Source: Pengzhenrongella frigida
GTDB lineage: Bacteria; Actinomycetota; Actinomycetes; Actinomycetales; Cellulomonadaceae
NCBI RefSeq assembly: GCF_004168625.1
Contig: NZ_SDWW01000015.1
Location: 1-64,000 of the forward strand
Reading direction: 5' to 3'
Length of the DNA stretch: 64,000 bases
A program made the position numbers and the translations under genes. Under the pieces are notes generated by a model that did no database searches, was not told the DNA's origin, and was given only the letters and a program-made list of their open reading frames with translations. Shown in pieces: positions 37,297-46,218 of the stretch (position 1 is the first letter of the stretch; every line of letters begins with the position of its first letter).

Positions 37297-38288
37297 CCGG
37301 GCAGCGCGTGACGCCGGGGATGTTCGGGGACGAGCCGACGGTCGTCCTGGAGCTCGCGACGGCTCGTCTGGAGGTAGCGCTTCGCGGCGCCACCGTCCTG
37401 CGCTGGGTCGTTGACCTGGGCGACGGCCCGGTGGACCTGCTCGACGGCTATCGAACGGCCGAGGAGCTCCGGTCCCAGGCGGGGATCAGGAACGGCATCA
37501 TGGCCCCGTTCTGCGACCGGGTCACCGACGCTCGATACACCTTCGACGGCGTCGAGCACGACCTCCGGCCCGGCCAGGCGGATCGCCTCGTCTATCACGG
37601 TCTGGTCCGGTCGATGCCTTTCGTGCTCGGAGCCGTCACGCAGGACGCGGACGCCGTCGCTGCGACGTTCGGGTGCCAGGGCCTGGTGACCTCGCCGCAA
37701 CCGGGCTACCCGTTCGCGATCGAGGTCGAGGTCACCTACCGGCTGGGCACCGCGTCCCTCGCGGTCGAGATCGCCGGGCACAACCGGGGGAGCGGCTCGG
37801 CCCCGTTCGCGGCCGGCTGGCACCCGTACTTCCGGTTCCCCGGGGCGGACACCATCGCGGGGCTCGACCTGCAGATCAGCTCCGATGTGCGGGTCGAGAC
37901 GGATCCGGGCCTCATCCCGCTCCCCGGCGCCGGGGCGTACACCGGGATCGAACCGGGGGCCGCCCGCTGGGAGCCGATCGGCGAGGCCGTCCTCGACGTC
38001 GGGTACGTCGCGGGCGGGCGCCATGCCGAGCCCACCGTCCTGCGGGATAGCGCCAGCGGTCTGCAGCTCGCCCTCACGCAGGACAGGGGTCTGGTGCACC
38101 TGTTCACGGGGGACACCCTCGACCGCGACCGGCGCGCCTCGATCGCTGTCGAGCCCGTGGAGACCATGACCGACGCGTTCAACCGGCCGGACTGCGCGAC
38201 CGCGATCCGCCTGCTCCCCGGCGACCGACGGGCCTTTCGCGCGTCGGTGGCGCTCTCCCGGCTGAGCGACCCGGACCAGCAGGCCTGA
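37293..38288 (+). CDS. Aldose 1-epimerase (galactose mutarotase family)
   Basis: 331 residues, beta-sandwich mutarotase. Catalytic His177 in GWHPYF; the catalytic acid is Glu287 or Glu290 in VEPVETMTDAFN; NGIMAPFCDR forms the N-terminal substrate arm. It interconverts alpha and beta anomers of an aldose. Translationally coupled to the DeoR regulator. Confidence 0.9.
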   Translation: MTGQRVTPGMFGDEPTVVLELATARLEVALRGATVLRWVVDLGDGPVDLLDGYRTAEELRSQAGIRNGIMAPFCDRVTDARYTFDGVEHDLRPGQADRLVYHGLVRSMPFVLGAVTQDADAVAATFGCQGLVTSPQPGYPFAIEVEVTYRLGTASLAVEIAGHNRGSGSAPFAAGWHPYFRFPGADTIAGLDLQISSDVRVETDPGLIPLPGAGAYTGIEPGAARWEPIGEAVLDVGYVAGGRHAEPTVLRDSASGLQLALTQDRGLVHLFTGDTLDRDRRASIAVEPVETMTDAFNRPDCATAIRLLPGDRRAFRASVALSRLSDPDQQA

Positions 38289-38370
38289 CCCCGCTCGTCC
38301 CCGGACCCCGCTCGTCCCAGGACCAGCTCTCCCCAGGGCCCAGCTCTCCCCAGGACCCAGTTCACCCCTG
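38287..38370. repeat. 17-bp degenerate tandem repeat, five copies
   Basis: Units at 38287-38303, 38304-38320, 38321-38336, 38337-38353 and 38354-38370 of form GACCCCGCTCGTCCCAG / GACCCAGCTCTCCCCAG. Begins within the epimerase stop codon. Confidence 0.85.
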
Positions 38371-38689
38371 GACACGGTCAGAACTGCGCCCCGCCTTCCG
38401 GATCGGATGCGGTTCCTTGCGCGAACGATGCAACTCCCGCAGGTTCGAGGTGCGCGGCCCGCTGCGAGGACTGGACACCCGCGTCGCACCGCGACGGCGT
38501 TTCCGGCGGTGCCTCTCGTCGACCCAATGGTTCAAGCCCCCCACGATCTCGGCGCTTCTCGACCCTCTCACCTGCGGATATAGGTACGACCAACGTCGGG
38601 CCACGCCGCCACGTCCGGGCAGATCAGGTCAGGCCCGCCGGGGTGTCGGGCCTGTCTCGAGCCGGAATGGGCAGGTCCCTCCTGGGCGC
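38371..38689. other. About 320 bp without a supported gene
   Basis: One minus-strand frame (38362-38604) is open and Arg-rich but has no ribosome site or recognisable domain and is not called. No other signal apart from the promoter that follows. Confidence 0.5.
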
Positions 38690-38719
38690 TTGACGTTCGC
38701 AGGATCGTGCTACTAACAT
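38690..38719 (+). promoter_or_regulatory. Promoter of the sugar ABC-aldolase-kinase operon
   Basis: -35 TTGACG (38690-38695), 18-bp spacer, -10 TAACAT (38714-38719). Strong match to the housekeeping sigma consensus, about 65 bp before the binding-protein ATG. Confidence 0.75.
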
Positions 38720-38724
38720 GCGAG

Positions 38725-38756
38725 AACGTGCAATAAGCCGCAGAGAGCCGCACGTT
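38725..38756. promoter_or_regulatory. Inverted repeat AACGTGC-N18-GCACGTT: candidate operator
   Basis: Perfect 7-bp arms at 38725-38731 and 38750-38756, just downstream of the -10 box. Fits a repressor or catabolite-control site; the regulator is not known and could be a DeoR or LacI-type protein. Confidence 0.45.
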
Positions 38757-38783
38757 ACGGCATGTCCCGAAACTAGGAGAATC

Positions 38784-40082
38784 ATGAGCAGAGCAGCTCA
38801 CGCCGGACGAGGAGTCCTTCCCCTTCTTGGCGCAGCGACAGCGATGATGCTGGTCGCTGGATGCAGTGGATCCGCAGATGATGCGACAACCGACACCACC
38901 TCCGGCGACGAAGATGTGACGCTGGAGTTCGCCCAGTGGTGGGAGCCAGAACTTCCGGACGGTTCGCTCCGGGGACTGATGGACGAGTTCGAGGCCGCGA
39001 ACCCCGGAATCACCGTCGAGCTCCTCAGCGGTCCGTACGCCTCGACCAAGGAGCAGGTCGTCGCGGGCTCCGCCGCAGGCACCATGTCTGACGTCGTCGG
39101 CCTCGACGGCGCCTGGGTCAGCGACTTCGCGAAGCAGGGTTCCCTCGCTGACCTGTCCACGCTGATGAGCGACGCCGGGTACGACGAGAGCCAGCTGGCC
39201 AGCCAGATCCAGATCGACGGCTCCACCTACATGATCCCCGTCGTCAACTTCGTCTACCCGATGTTCACCAACTCGGACCTGCTCACGCAGGCCGGCGTGG
39301 CCGCACCCCCGACCAACCGCACGGAGTTCGCCGCCGCGGCCGAGGCCATCAGCGCCTTGGACGAGACCACCGCCGGCTGGGTCCTCCCGCTGTCCCTCGA
39401 GGCTCCGAACGGCATCCAGAACGACGTGATGTCGTGGGTCTGGTCGTCCGGCGGGAGCATGCTGAAGGACGGGCAGCCCGACCTGACGAACGACGACGTG
39501 ACGAGCGCCGTCGAGTACATCAAGGGCCTGTGGGACGCGGGCGTCGTCGCCCCCGGAGCTCTCACCATGAAGGAGCAGGACAAGGTCGAGGAGTTCACCA
39601 ACGGCCGGGTCGGCATGATGATCGACTCGCTCGCCCACATCAACCTCATCCGGGAGAACAACCCGGACCTCAACTTCGGCATCTCGGCGCTTCCCGCCGA
39701 GGACGGGTTCGAGGGCGAGCGGGGAATCCCGTACGCGTCCTGGGGCATCGGTGTCGCGGAGAACTCCGAGCACCAGGCCGAGGCCTGGAAGCTGGTCGAC
39801 TTCCTGATGAGCGAGAAGACGAACGCGGAGCTGTCCTCGGTCGCCTTCGCCTTCCCGGGCAACACCACCGCCGTGCCCGACTTCGTCGAGGAGGACGAGC
39901 TCTTCAAGACGGCCTTCGACATCTACCAGAGCGGCTTCCCGGCCAACGAGTTCACCGGCCTGCCGGTGGCCGAGCAGCTCATGCGCCTGTTCGACGAGCA
40001 GTTCCAGCTGATGCTGGAAGGCGACCAGAGCGTCGACGAGATGCTGGCGAAGACCCAAGAGGCGTGGCTGGCTGAGTTCTAG
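38784..40082 (+). CDS. Carbohydrate ABC transporter substrate-binding lipoprotein
   Basis: 432 residues, family 1 (MalE-like) extracellular binding protein. Lipobox VAGC near residue 28, then FAQWWEPE, a hinge region near SYMIP-like motifs (STYMIPVVNF) and the GRVGMMIDS segment. ATG with AGGAGA 4 nt upstream. First gene of a five-gene operon. A perfect hairpin follows the stop. Confidence 0.93.
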   Translation: MSRAAHAGRGVLPLLGAATAMMLVAGCSGSADDATTDTTSGDEDVTLEFAQWWEPELPDGSLRGLMDEFEAANPGITVELLSGPYASTKEQVVAGSAAGTMSDVVGLDGAWVSDFAKQGSLADLSTLMSDAGYDESQLASQIQIDGSTYMIPVVNFVYPMFTNSDLLTQAGVAAPPTNRTEFAAAAEAISALDETTAGWVLPLSLEAPNGIQNDVMSWVWSSGGSMLKDGQPDLTNDDVTSAVEYIKGLWDAGVVAPGALTMKEQDKVEEFTNGRVGMMIDSLAHINLIRENNPDLNFGISALPAEDGFEGERGIPYASWGIGVAENSEHQAEAWKLVDFLMSEKTNAELSSVAFAFPGNTTAVPDFVEEDELFKTAFDIYQSGFPANEFTGLPVAEQLMRLFDEQFQLMLEGDQSVDEMLAKTQEAWLAEF

Positions 40083-40107
40083 GTCACCCACCCGCAGTTT
40101 CGTGTCG

Positions 40108-40141
40108 GGCCGCGCCACGGCTCCTTCGCCGTGGCGCGGCC
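40108..40141 (+). other. Perfect 14-bp hairpin between binding-protein and permease genes
   Basis: Arms 40108-40121 and 40128-40141 pair without mismatch around a 6-nt loop, 25 bp after the stop; the permease ribosome site (40149-40155) lies just after it. Similar to the malE-malF intergenic element that tunes the ratio of binding protein to permease. Confidence 0.7.
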
Positions 40142-40163
40142 GACCCTCAAGGAGGCTCGCGCC

Positions 40164-41114
40164 GTGACCCCAGTACTCGTCGATCCCGCAACGCGACGCG
40201 GTCCTGCCACTTCGCCTCAGCGGCGTGGCAATCCATGGTCGCTGTTCAAACGGAAGCTCGCGCCGTACGGATTCATCTCCCCGACCGGCATTCTGATGTT
40301 CATCCTGACGCTCATCCCGATCGTCATGGTGATCAGCTACTCGGTCATGGACAACGTGATCGTCAACAAGTCCCCAGAGTTCGTGGGGTTCGACAACTAC
40401 ATCGAGGTGCTCACCGACCGCGTCTTCTACACCGCCGTCGGGAACACGTTGTTCTTCACCGGGGTGAGCGTCGTCGCCCACCTCGTGCTCGGCCTCTCGT
40501 TCGCGATGCTGCTGAACACGAGGTTGCTGGGCACGATGACCAAGGCGCTGTTCCGGGTGGTGTACATCCTCCCGTGGCTGTTCACCGTGGCCATCATCGC
40601 CGTCCTGTGGCGGCTCATGCTCAGCCCGAACGGCATCGTCAACTACCTGCTGATCAGCGGTGGACTGATCGATACCGGGGTCGAGTGGCTGTCCTCGCGG
40701 GACACCGCGCTGCCGGCGGTCACCTTCATCAACATCTGGGCGGGCTACCCGTTCTACATGATCAGTCTCCTGGCCGGCCTGCAGGGAATCCCGCGTGATC
40801 TCTACGAAGCGGCGACGGTGGACGGGGCGAACAGCTTCAAGCAGTTCCTCAACGTCACGCTGCCCCAACTCAAACCCATCATCATCGCCATGGCGATGCT
40901 CGACGTCATCTGGACCACCCAGCAGTTCGCGCTGATCTGGATGACGACCGGCGGTGGCCCCATCAATGTCACCGAGATGCTGAGCACCTACACCTACAAG
41001 CTGGCCTTCAGTCGCTACGAGTTCTCTGTGGCCTCAGCCAGTGCGGTCATCATCCTCCTCTTCTCGATGGTCCTGTCGTTCTTCTACGTCCGGCACCAGA
41101 AATCGCGGGACTGA
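40164..41114 (+). CDS. Sugar ABC transporter permease (MalF/UgpA-like)
   Basis: 316 residues, six predicted helices. The EAA loop is EAATVDGANSFKQF. GTG 40164 is chosen because AAGGAGG (40149-40155) lies 8 nt upstream; a longer start at 40131 would overlap the hairpin. Works with the downstream permease; no ATPase gene is in the operon, so a shared MsiK-type ATPase is expected. Confidence 0.92.
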   Translation: MTPVLVDPATRRGPATSPQRRGNPWSLFKRKLAPYGFISPTGILMFILTLIPIVMVISYSVMDNVIVNKSPEFVGFDNYIEVLTDRVFYTAVGNTLFFTGVSVVAHLVLGLSFAMLLNTRLLGTMTKALFRVVYILPWLFTVAIIAVLWRLMLSPNGIVNYLLISGGLIDTGVEWLSSRDTALPAVTFINIWAGYPFYMISLLAGLQGIPRDLYEAATVDGANSFKQFLNVTLPQLKPIIIAMAMLDVIWTTQQFALIWMTTGGGPINVTEMLSTYTYKLAFSRYEFSVASASAVIILLFSMVLSFFYVRHQKSRD

Positions 41115-41115
41115 C

Positions 41116-41961
41116 ATGAGAACAACTAAGCAGAAGAAGCTCCTAGCGCAGAAGATCGGCATCATCTTCCCCCTGCTCCTCGGGGCTTTGTTCGCCGGGT
41201 TCCCGGTGTTCTGGATGCTCGTGAGCTCGTTTAAGTCGAACTCCGAGATCTTCGAGTACCCACCGAGGATCATCACGGAGAACTTCTCCTTCGATGCCTA
41301 TGCGACGATCCTGGGCGACCCGGTCAAGGTGCGGTTCTTCATCAACAGCTACGTGGTCTCGCTGTCGGTCACCATGCTCACGCTGATCGTCGCCATCCTG
41401 GCGGCCTACGCGTTCAGCCGATATGAGTTCCGCTTCAAGAACCCGCTCAACATGATCATCGTGAGCGTGCAGGCGGTTCCGCCGATCACGCTGCTCATCC
41501 CGTACTTCGGGCTGATGGTCACGCTGCGCCTGTACAACACCTACTGGGCGTTGATCCTGACCTACATGGTGTTCACCCTGCCCTACGCGATCATCATGAT
41601 GACGGGCTATTTCAACACCCTGCCGAAAGAACTCGATGAAGCCGTCAAGCTTGATGGCGGGAACGCGATCACCGCGCTGTGGCGGGTGCTGGTGCCCATT
41701 TCTATCCCGGGCATCGTCTCGATCGGCATCTACACCTTCATGATCGCCTGGAACGAGTATCTGTTCGCGCTCACCCTCACGCGGACGGAGGATATGCGAA
41801 CCGTCCCCATCGGTATTCAGCTGCTCATGGGTCAGCACTCGTACGAGTGGAACGAGATGATGGCGATGAGCATTCTCGGGTGTATTCCGGTGCTCCTCCT
41901 CTTCCTGTTCTTCCAGCGCTACTTCATCGGCGGCCTGACCGGCGGATCGGTCAAGGGCTAG
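41116..41961 (+). CDS. Sugar ABC transporter permease (MalG/UgpE-like)
   Basis: 281 residues, six helices, with the EAA loop ELDEAVKLDGGNAITAL and the usual MalG ending. The ATG follows the upstream stop by one base; there is no clear ribosome site, which suggests translational coupling. Confidence 0.92.
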   Translation: MRTTKQKKLLAQKIGIIFPLLLGALFAGFPVFWMLVSSFKSNSEIFEYPPRIITENFSFDAYATILGDPVKVRFFINSYVVSLSVTMLTLIVAILAAYAFSRYEFRFKNPLNMIIVSVQAVPPITLLIPYFGLMVTLRLYNTYWALILTYMVFTLPYAIIMMTGYFNTLPKELDEAVKLDGGNAITALWRVLVPISIPGIVSIGIYTFMIAWNEYLFALTLTRTEDMRTVPIGIQLLMGQHSYEWNEMMAMSILGCIPVLLLFLFFQRYFIGGLTGGSVKG

Positions 41962-42014
41962 TCGTCCCCCCCAGTTTCCTCGTCAGTTCAACCAACCTCA
42001 GGAGATATCCCGCA

Positions 42015-42875
42015 ATGTTGATGAATGGTAAAGACCTGCTCGCTGTGGCGCACGCGAACAACTTCGCGGTCCCGGCATTCAACGTCAGCGACTACGCGAT
42101 GATGAACGGCATCTTCGAGATCAGCGAAGAGCTGAACAGCCCGGTGATCATCGCGATCCACCCGGACGAGCTGAGCCACATCGGCGTCGACATGCTGCCG
42201 GCGATCATCTCCCGCGCGCACCGCTCCTCGGTTCCCGTCACGATCCACCTGGACCACGGCGGCACCTACGAGCAGGTGCTGGTCGCCATCCAGAGCGGCT
42301 TCACCTCCGTGATGATCGACGGCTCGACGCTGCCGTTCGAGGAGAACATCGCCATCACCAAGCGGGTCGTCGACGCCGCCCACGCCGTGGGCCTGTCCGT
42401 CGAGGGCGAGCTCGGGACGATCGGCAAGACCGACAACGAGGCCGAGGACGGCACGGCGACGATCATCTACACCGATCCGGACGACGCGGTGAAGTTCATC
42501 GAGGCCACCGGGGTCGACAGCCTCGCCATCGCGATCGGCACCTGCCACGGCATCTACCCCCCGAGCATGAAGGCGGAGCTCAAGCTCGACCTGCTGCAGC
42601 AGATCAAGGCGAAGGTCGGCATCCCGCTGGTGCTGCACGGTGGCTCGAACAACCCGGATGACGAGATCGCCAAGTCGGTGACGCTCGGCATCAACAAGAT
42701 CAACATCTCGAGCGACATCAAGGTGACCTACCACCTCAAGATGCGCGAGGTCATGGCCGACGTCAGCCTGCGCGAGCCGAACACCATCCAGCCGCCGTGC
42801 ATCGCGGCGATGAAGGTCACTGCGGCCGAGAAGATCGAGCTGTTCGCTGCGACCGGAAAGGCTTCGCTCTACTGA
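42015..42875 (+). CDS. Class II ketose-bisphosphate aldolase
   Basis: 286 residues. Zinc and catalytic residues: Asp80-His81 in LDHGG, Glu132 in EGELG, His178 in GTCHGIY and His208 in LHGGSNN. This family cleaves fructose- or tagatose-1,6-bisphosphate, or 5-keto-2-deoxygluconate-6-P, to triose phosphates. Its place between the permeases and a sugar kinase makes it the cleavage step of an imported-sugar route. AGGAGA lies 10 nt before ATG. Confidence 0.92.
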   Translation: MLMNGKDLLAVAHANNFAVPAFNVSDYAMMNGIFEISEELNSPVIIAIHPDELSHIGVDMLPAIISRAHRSSVPVTIHLDHGGTYEQVLVAIQSGFTSVMIDGSTLPFEENIAITKRVVDAAHAVGLSVEGELGTIGKTDNEAEDGTATIIYTDPDDAVKFIEATGVDSLAIAIGTCHGIYPPSMKAELKLDLLQQIKAKVGIPLVLHGGSNNPDDEIAKSVTLGINKINISSDIKVTYHLKMREVMADVSLREPNTIQPPCIAAMKVTAAEKIELFAATGKASLY

Positions 42876-42891
42876 GCGATCTGACGACTTC

Positions 42892-44106
42892 ATGACTGAG
42901 AAACTGGTACTGGGCCTCGGTGGCACGGTCGACTACGAGATCGGGTGGGACTCTTCGGTGATCGAGGGGCTCATCACGCACTACTCGATCGGTGCGTCGG
43001 AGCTGACCACGTCGATCGCGATCGACAGCGAGCGGGACCTGGTCGTCTCGTTGCTCGGCTTCATGAAGGACGGTGTCGGAGGAGAGCGGTTCGTCGCCTC
43101 CTCCGACATCGTCGAGCAGTTCGCTTCACGGTTCGACAAGCGGATCACGCTCGGCGGTACGCCGGTCCGGGCGGCGATGGCGATGAGTGCCCTCGGGATC
43201 ACCTGCACGGTTCATCTGGTGAGCATCGACGACCACGTGCGCCGGCTGCTGCCGCCCGACTGCGCGTACATCAGCAGCGCGGTGCGGGACACGACGGACC
43301 CGCACCTCATCGTGCAGTTCGGGCAGGGGGCGCACGTGAGGTCCGGCGACATCGACCTGACGGCGCCGCACCCGAACCGGATCATCTACACGAACGACCC
43401 GCCCAACCGGGAGCTGGTCCTGAGCGACGAGCTGGGCGAGGTGCTGCAAGCGGCGGAGGTCTTCATGATCTCCGGGTTCAACGTCATCCAGAACGCGGCC
43501 GTGCTCGACGAACGCCTGCGCACCCTCAAGACGCACATGCGCGGGCTGCCCCCGCACGCCGTCGTCTACTACGAGGACGCGGGGTTCCATGTGCCGGCCC
43601 TGAGCCAGCGGGTCCGCGACGCGCTCCTGGACGTCATCGATGTCTACAGCCTGAACGAGGAGGAGATGCAGGCCTACGTGGGTCGGCCGCTCGATCTCCT
43701 CGACGTGGACGAGATGGTGCGGGCCCTCGGTGAGCTGCACGCGGCCATCCCGGCGAAGGTGCTCGTCGTCCACACCAAGTACTGGTCCCTCGCCTGGGGG
43801 GACGGTGCCGGCGCGTTCGAGGCGAGCCTGCGCGGCGGCATCACGATGGCCAGCACCCGCTACCGCACCGGGGACGGTTTCACCGAACGCGACTACCTCG
43901 ACGTGAGCCACCTGCCGGTGAACCCGCACGGCGCGGCGTTCGCGGAGAGCATCGAGGGCGCGGTGGGGAGCGCCGTCTGCTGCGTCCCCGCGTTCGTGGT
44001 CGACGTCGAGCACCCGACCACCATCGGTCTCGGTGACACGTTCGCCGGCGGGTTCATCGCCGCCCTGGCGCGCTCTGGGCTACCGCAACGTCCCTTGGTC
44101 CCCTAG
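42892..44106 (+). CDS. ADP-dependent phosphofructokinase/glucokinase-family sugar kinase
   Basis: 404 residues. Matches the ADP_PFK_GK fold by LGGTPVRAAMAMSALG (substrate Gly loop), HLIVQFGQGAHV and PNRIIYTNDPPN, VYSLNEEEMQAY, and the catalytic GLGDT with Asp382. These kinases use ADP rather than ATP as phosphate donor; they are best known in archaea and rarer in bacteria. It would make the bisphosphate for the adjacent aldolase. Substrate is not determined. Starts 16 bp after the aldolase stop. Confidence 0.82.
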   Translation: MTEKLVLGLGGTVDYEIGWDSSVIEGLITHYSIGASELTTSIAIDSERDLVVSLLGFMKDGVGGERFVASSDIVEQFASRFDKRITLGGTPVRAAMAMSALGITCTVHLVSIDDHVRRLLPPDCAYISSAVRDTTDPHLIVQFGQGAHVRSGDIDLTAPHPNRIIYTNDPPNRELVLSDELGEVLQAAEVFMISGFNVIQNAAVLDERLRTLKTHMRGLPPHAVVYYEDAGFHVPALSQRVRDALLDVIDVYSLNEEEMQAYVGRPLDLLDVDEMVRALGELHAAIPAKVLVVHTKYWSLAWGDGAGAFEASLRGGITMASTRYRTGDGFTERDYLDVSHLPVNPHGAAFAESIEGAVGSAVCCVPAFVVDVEHPTTIGLGDTFAGGFIAALARSGLPQRPLVP

Positions 44107-44172
44107 CGTCGGAGGTACGGGTCCGTCTGGATCGACTGCCCTCGCTCCAGACCAGATTGCGAGGAGTGCGCC

Positions 44173-44460
44173 ATGGTTCACACCTGGAACGTCAAGATCT
44201 TTCTCGCCGACGCCGGCGCCGACGAGGTCCGGTTCGCCGAGGAGACGACGACCGCCCATGCGGTCCTGTCGACCTCGAGCGGGACGAGCCTGGAGGGCTT
44301 CGGACGCGCTCGGCGCAACCCGAGCGACCCCAGCATCCCCGAGATCGGTGAGGAGCTCGCGGCCGCTCGCGCGCTGCGAGACCTGGCCGACCGGCTGCTC
44401 AAGGCGACCTCGGACGACATCGCGCAGATCGAGCACCACAAGGTGCATGTGCACGGGTGA
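44173..44460 (+). CDS. DUF1876 domain protein
   Basis: 95 residues, the usual length, with the dsRBD-like alpha/beta pattern of DUF1876 (WNVKIFLAD, TSLEGFGRARRNPSDPSIPEIGEELAAARAL). Function unknown; widely conserved in actinobacteria. ATG with GAGGAG 6 nt upstream. Confidence 0.88.
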   Translation: MVHTWNVKIFLADAGADEVRFAEETTTAHAVLSTSSGTSLEGFGRARRNPSDPSIPEIGEELAAARALRDLADRLLKATSDDIAQIEHHKVHVHG

Positions 44461-44469
44461 CCCATCCGG

Positions 44470-44691
44470 TCACGGGTGCGGGCGGCGGCCCCGGAGGAAG
44501 TAGGCGATCGGGCCGACGTAGTTGACGCCGATGGCGAGCGCCCAGAGTGCCTTGCGCCCGTTGACCTGGTTGTCCGGCCGCCTCGCCAGGTCGGCCCAGG
44601 CGGCCGCAGCCAGGGCGAACTGCACGACCGCCCCCAGGCTGACCACCGACCGCTGTCGCGGGTTCAGGTCGCTCCACTGCCGCTTTCCCAT
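44470..44691 (-). CDS. PLDc_N-type small membrane protein
   Basis: 73 residues with two helices and the phospholipase D-nuclease N-terminal pattern ending in NYVGPIAYFLRGRRP. Despite the domain name it has no catalytic motif. GGAG is upstream of ATG. Convergent with the DUF1876 gene. Confidence 0.8.
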   Translation of the reverse strand: MGKRQWSDLNPRQRSVVSLGAVVQFALAAAAWADLARRPDNQVNGRKALWALAIGVNYVGPIAYFLRGRRPHP

Positions 44692-44873
44692 CGCCGTCTC
44701 CTCCGTCGCGCCATCACGTGCCCCCATCCTGGTCCCGGTGCGAGCCCGTCCCCAGGGGCGAACGGCCCGGGTGCCCGTCGCGGCGGGTCCTTCGCCCCTG
44801 GCCCGGGCCGGTGCGCGCGAGCATGCTTGAGGTCTCGACCACCGAGGTCTCGACCACACCTGGGGGGCTCACC

Positions 44874-45773
44874 ATGACGACCCAGTCGCCCCGTTCCGGT
44901 CGGCCGCGCGCCGTCACCGTCGTCACCGTCGCGGTCGCCGTGGTCCTTGCGCTCCTCACGGGGTGTGCGGGCGACGACGACGGCACGACGACGCCGTCGC
45001 CCGGCGGCACGTCCAGCCCCGGCCCGTCCACGTCCGGTCCCTCGACGCCGAGCCCGTCGACCGCCCCGATCACGGTGCCCGTGTACTACGCGACCGACAA
45101 CGGCACCGACCTCAGGCTCGTGCGAGAGTTCCGTTCCCTGCCCGACGCCGGCGGCCCGGCACTCACCGCGGCCAGGGGAGTCCTGGCGGGCGACGCGCTC
45201 GACCCCGACTACGTCGGTCTGTGGGACCCGGCCGGCACCGTGCTCGCGGTGAACCCGGCGACACCCATCGAGGTCGACCTCTCTGCCGCCGCGACCACGA
45301 CGACGACCGGCTCGGCGGGCGCGGTGCTCGCGGTCCAGGCCCTGGTCTACGCGGTCACCGGTGCGCTGCAGTCCGACGCCCCGGTCCGGATCCTGGTCGA
45401 GGGTGAGCCCGTCGACGAGCTGTTCGGCGTGCTGGACGTCAGCGAGCCGATCGCCCGCGCCGACCCGATCAGCGTGCGGCTCCTCGTGCAGATCAACGAC
45501 CCCAACGAGGGCGACGTCGTCGGTTCGCCGGTGACCGTCTCGGGCGAGGCCGCCGTGTTCGAGGCGACCCTGCCCTGGCGCATCGAGTCGCCGGGCGGCG
45601 ACGTGGTGCAGGCCGGGGTGACCCAGACGGCCGAGGGGCAGACGTTCGCGCCCTTCGCCTTCGACGTGACGCTCGACCCCGGCGCCTACGTCGTGGTCAT
45701 CACGGAGGACGACCCGTCCGACGGGGCCGGCGGCCCCCTGGACACAGATTCGCGGGGGTTCGTCGTCGAGTAG
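44874..45773 (+). CDS. GerMN/Gmad2-domain lipoprotein
   Basis: 299 residues. Lipobox LLTGC near residue 26, a Ser/Pro/Gly linker, then a GerMN domain (about 64-165: VPVYYATDNGTDLRLVREF) and a C-terminal Gmad2 immunoglobulin-like domain (about 205-299: SPVTVSGEAAVFEATL). Presumed cell-envelope role, unknown. GGGGGG before ATG; a 15-bp direct repeat (44829-44858) lies just upstream. Confidence 0.85.
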   Translation: MTTQSPRSGRPRAVTVVTVAVAVVLALLTGCAGDDDGTTTPSPGGTSSPGPSTSGPSTPSPSTAPITVPVYYATDNGTDLRLVREFRSLPDAGGPALTAARGVLAGDALDPDYVGLWDPAGTVLAVNPATPIEVDLSAAATTTTTGSAGAVLAVQALVYAVTGALQSDAPVRILVEGEPVDELFGVLDVSEPIARADPISVRLLVQINDPNEGDVVGSPVTVSGEAAVFEATLPWRIESPGGDVVQAGVTQTAEGQTFAPFAFDVTLDPGAYVVVITEDDPSDGAGGPLDTDSRGFVVE

Positions 45774-45786
45774 CTAGCCTCACCCG

Positions 45787-46086
45787 GTGACCTCCTTCCG
45801 GATCGCCCTGGGCATCGGTCTGCTGCGCCCCTGCATCCGGCCCGACGTCGTCCTGCCCGCGGCGGCCGATGCTGCGCGCCGGATGACGACCGTCGAGTCC
45901 TCCGACCTCGCGGTGGTGCGCGGCGAGGCCCGGATCGACGTCCGCTTCACGGCTGAGGGGAACGACGAGGCGGCCCGGATCGCGCGCCGCGTGCACGCTG
46001 CGGTCGACGCGCTCGCGACCGTGACCGCTCCCGACCTGTCGCGCCGCTCCGGCGCGCGCTGGCACCCGGTGCCCTGGCGCCCCTGA
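45787..46086 (+). CDS. Conserved-looking small protein of unknown function
   Basis: 99 residues, alternating beta/alpha, no signal peptide; sequence motifs RIDVRF, TAEGNDEAARIARRVHAAVDAL. GTG start with TAGCCT (45775-45780) 6 nt upstream, so probably leaderless. No family recognised. Confidence 0.6.
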   Translation: MTSFRIALGIGLLRPCIRPDVVLPAAADAARRMTTVESSDLAVVRGEARIDVRFTAEGNDEAARIARRVHAAVDALATVTAPDLSRRSGARWHPVPWRP

Positions 46087-46218
46087 GCAGAACATCCGCC
46101 GAAGTTCCTCAAGGCGCGCGCCCAGCGGTCGAAGGGAACAGTGCGAGGTCCCGGATGCAGCGCCCCACGACCTCGACCGCGACGGCGGTGGGCGACGGCG
46201 CCGGGACTCGATCGATCC

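Noticed and set aside
28636-38581. CTCACCTGCGGATAT 15-mer at about 28636-28650 and 38567-38581 as att sites of a 10-kb element
   Set aside because: A 15-mer match is expected by chance in 64 kb, there is no integrase, and the genes between are operon-like chromosomal genes; at the first site it is part of a terminator stem.
38362-38604. Minus-strand Arg-rich frame as a gene
   Set aside because: No ribosome site, no domain, composition typical of a non-coding frame, and it overlaps the repeat array.
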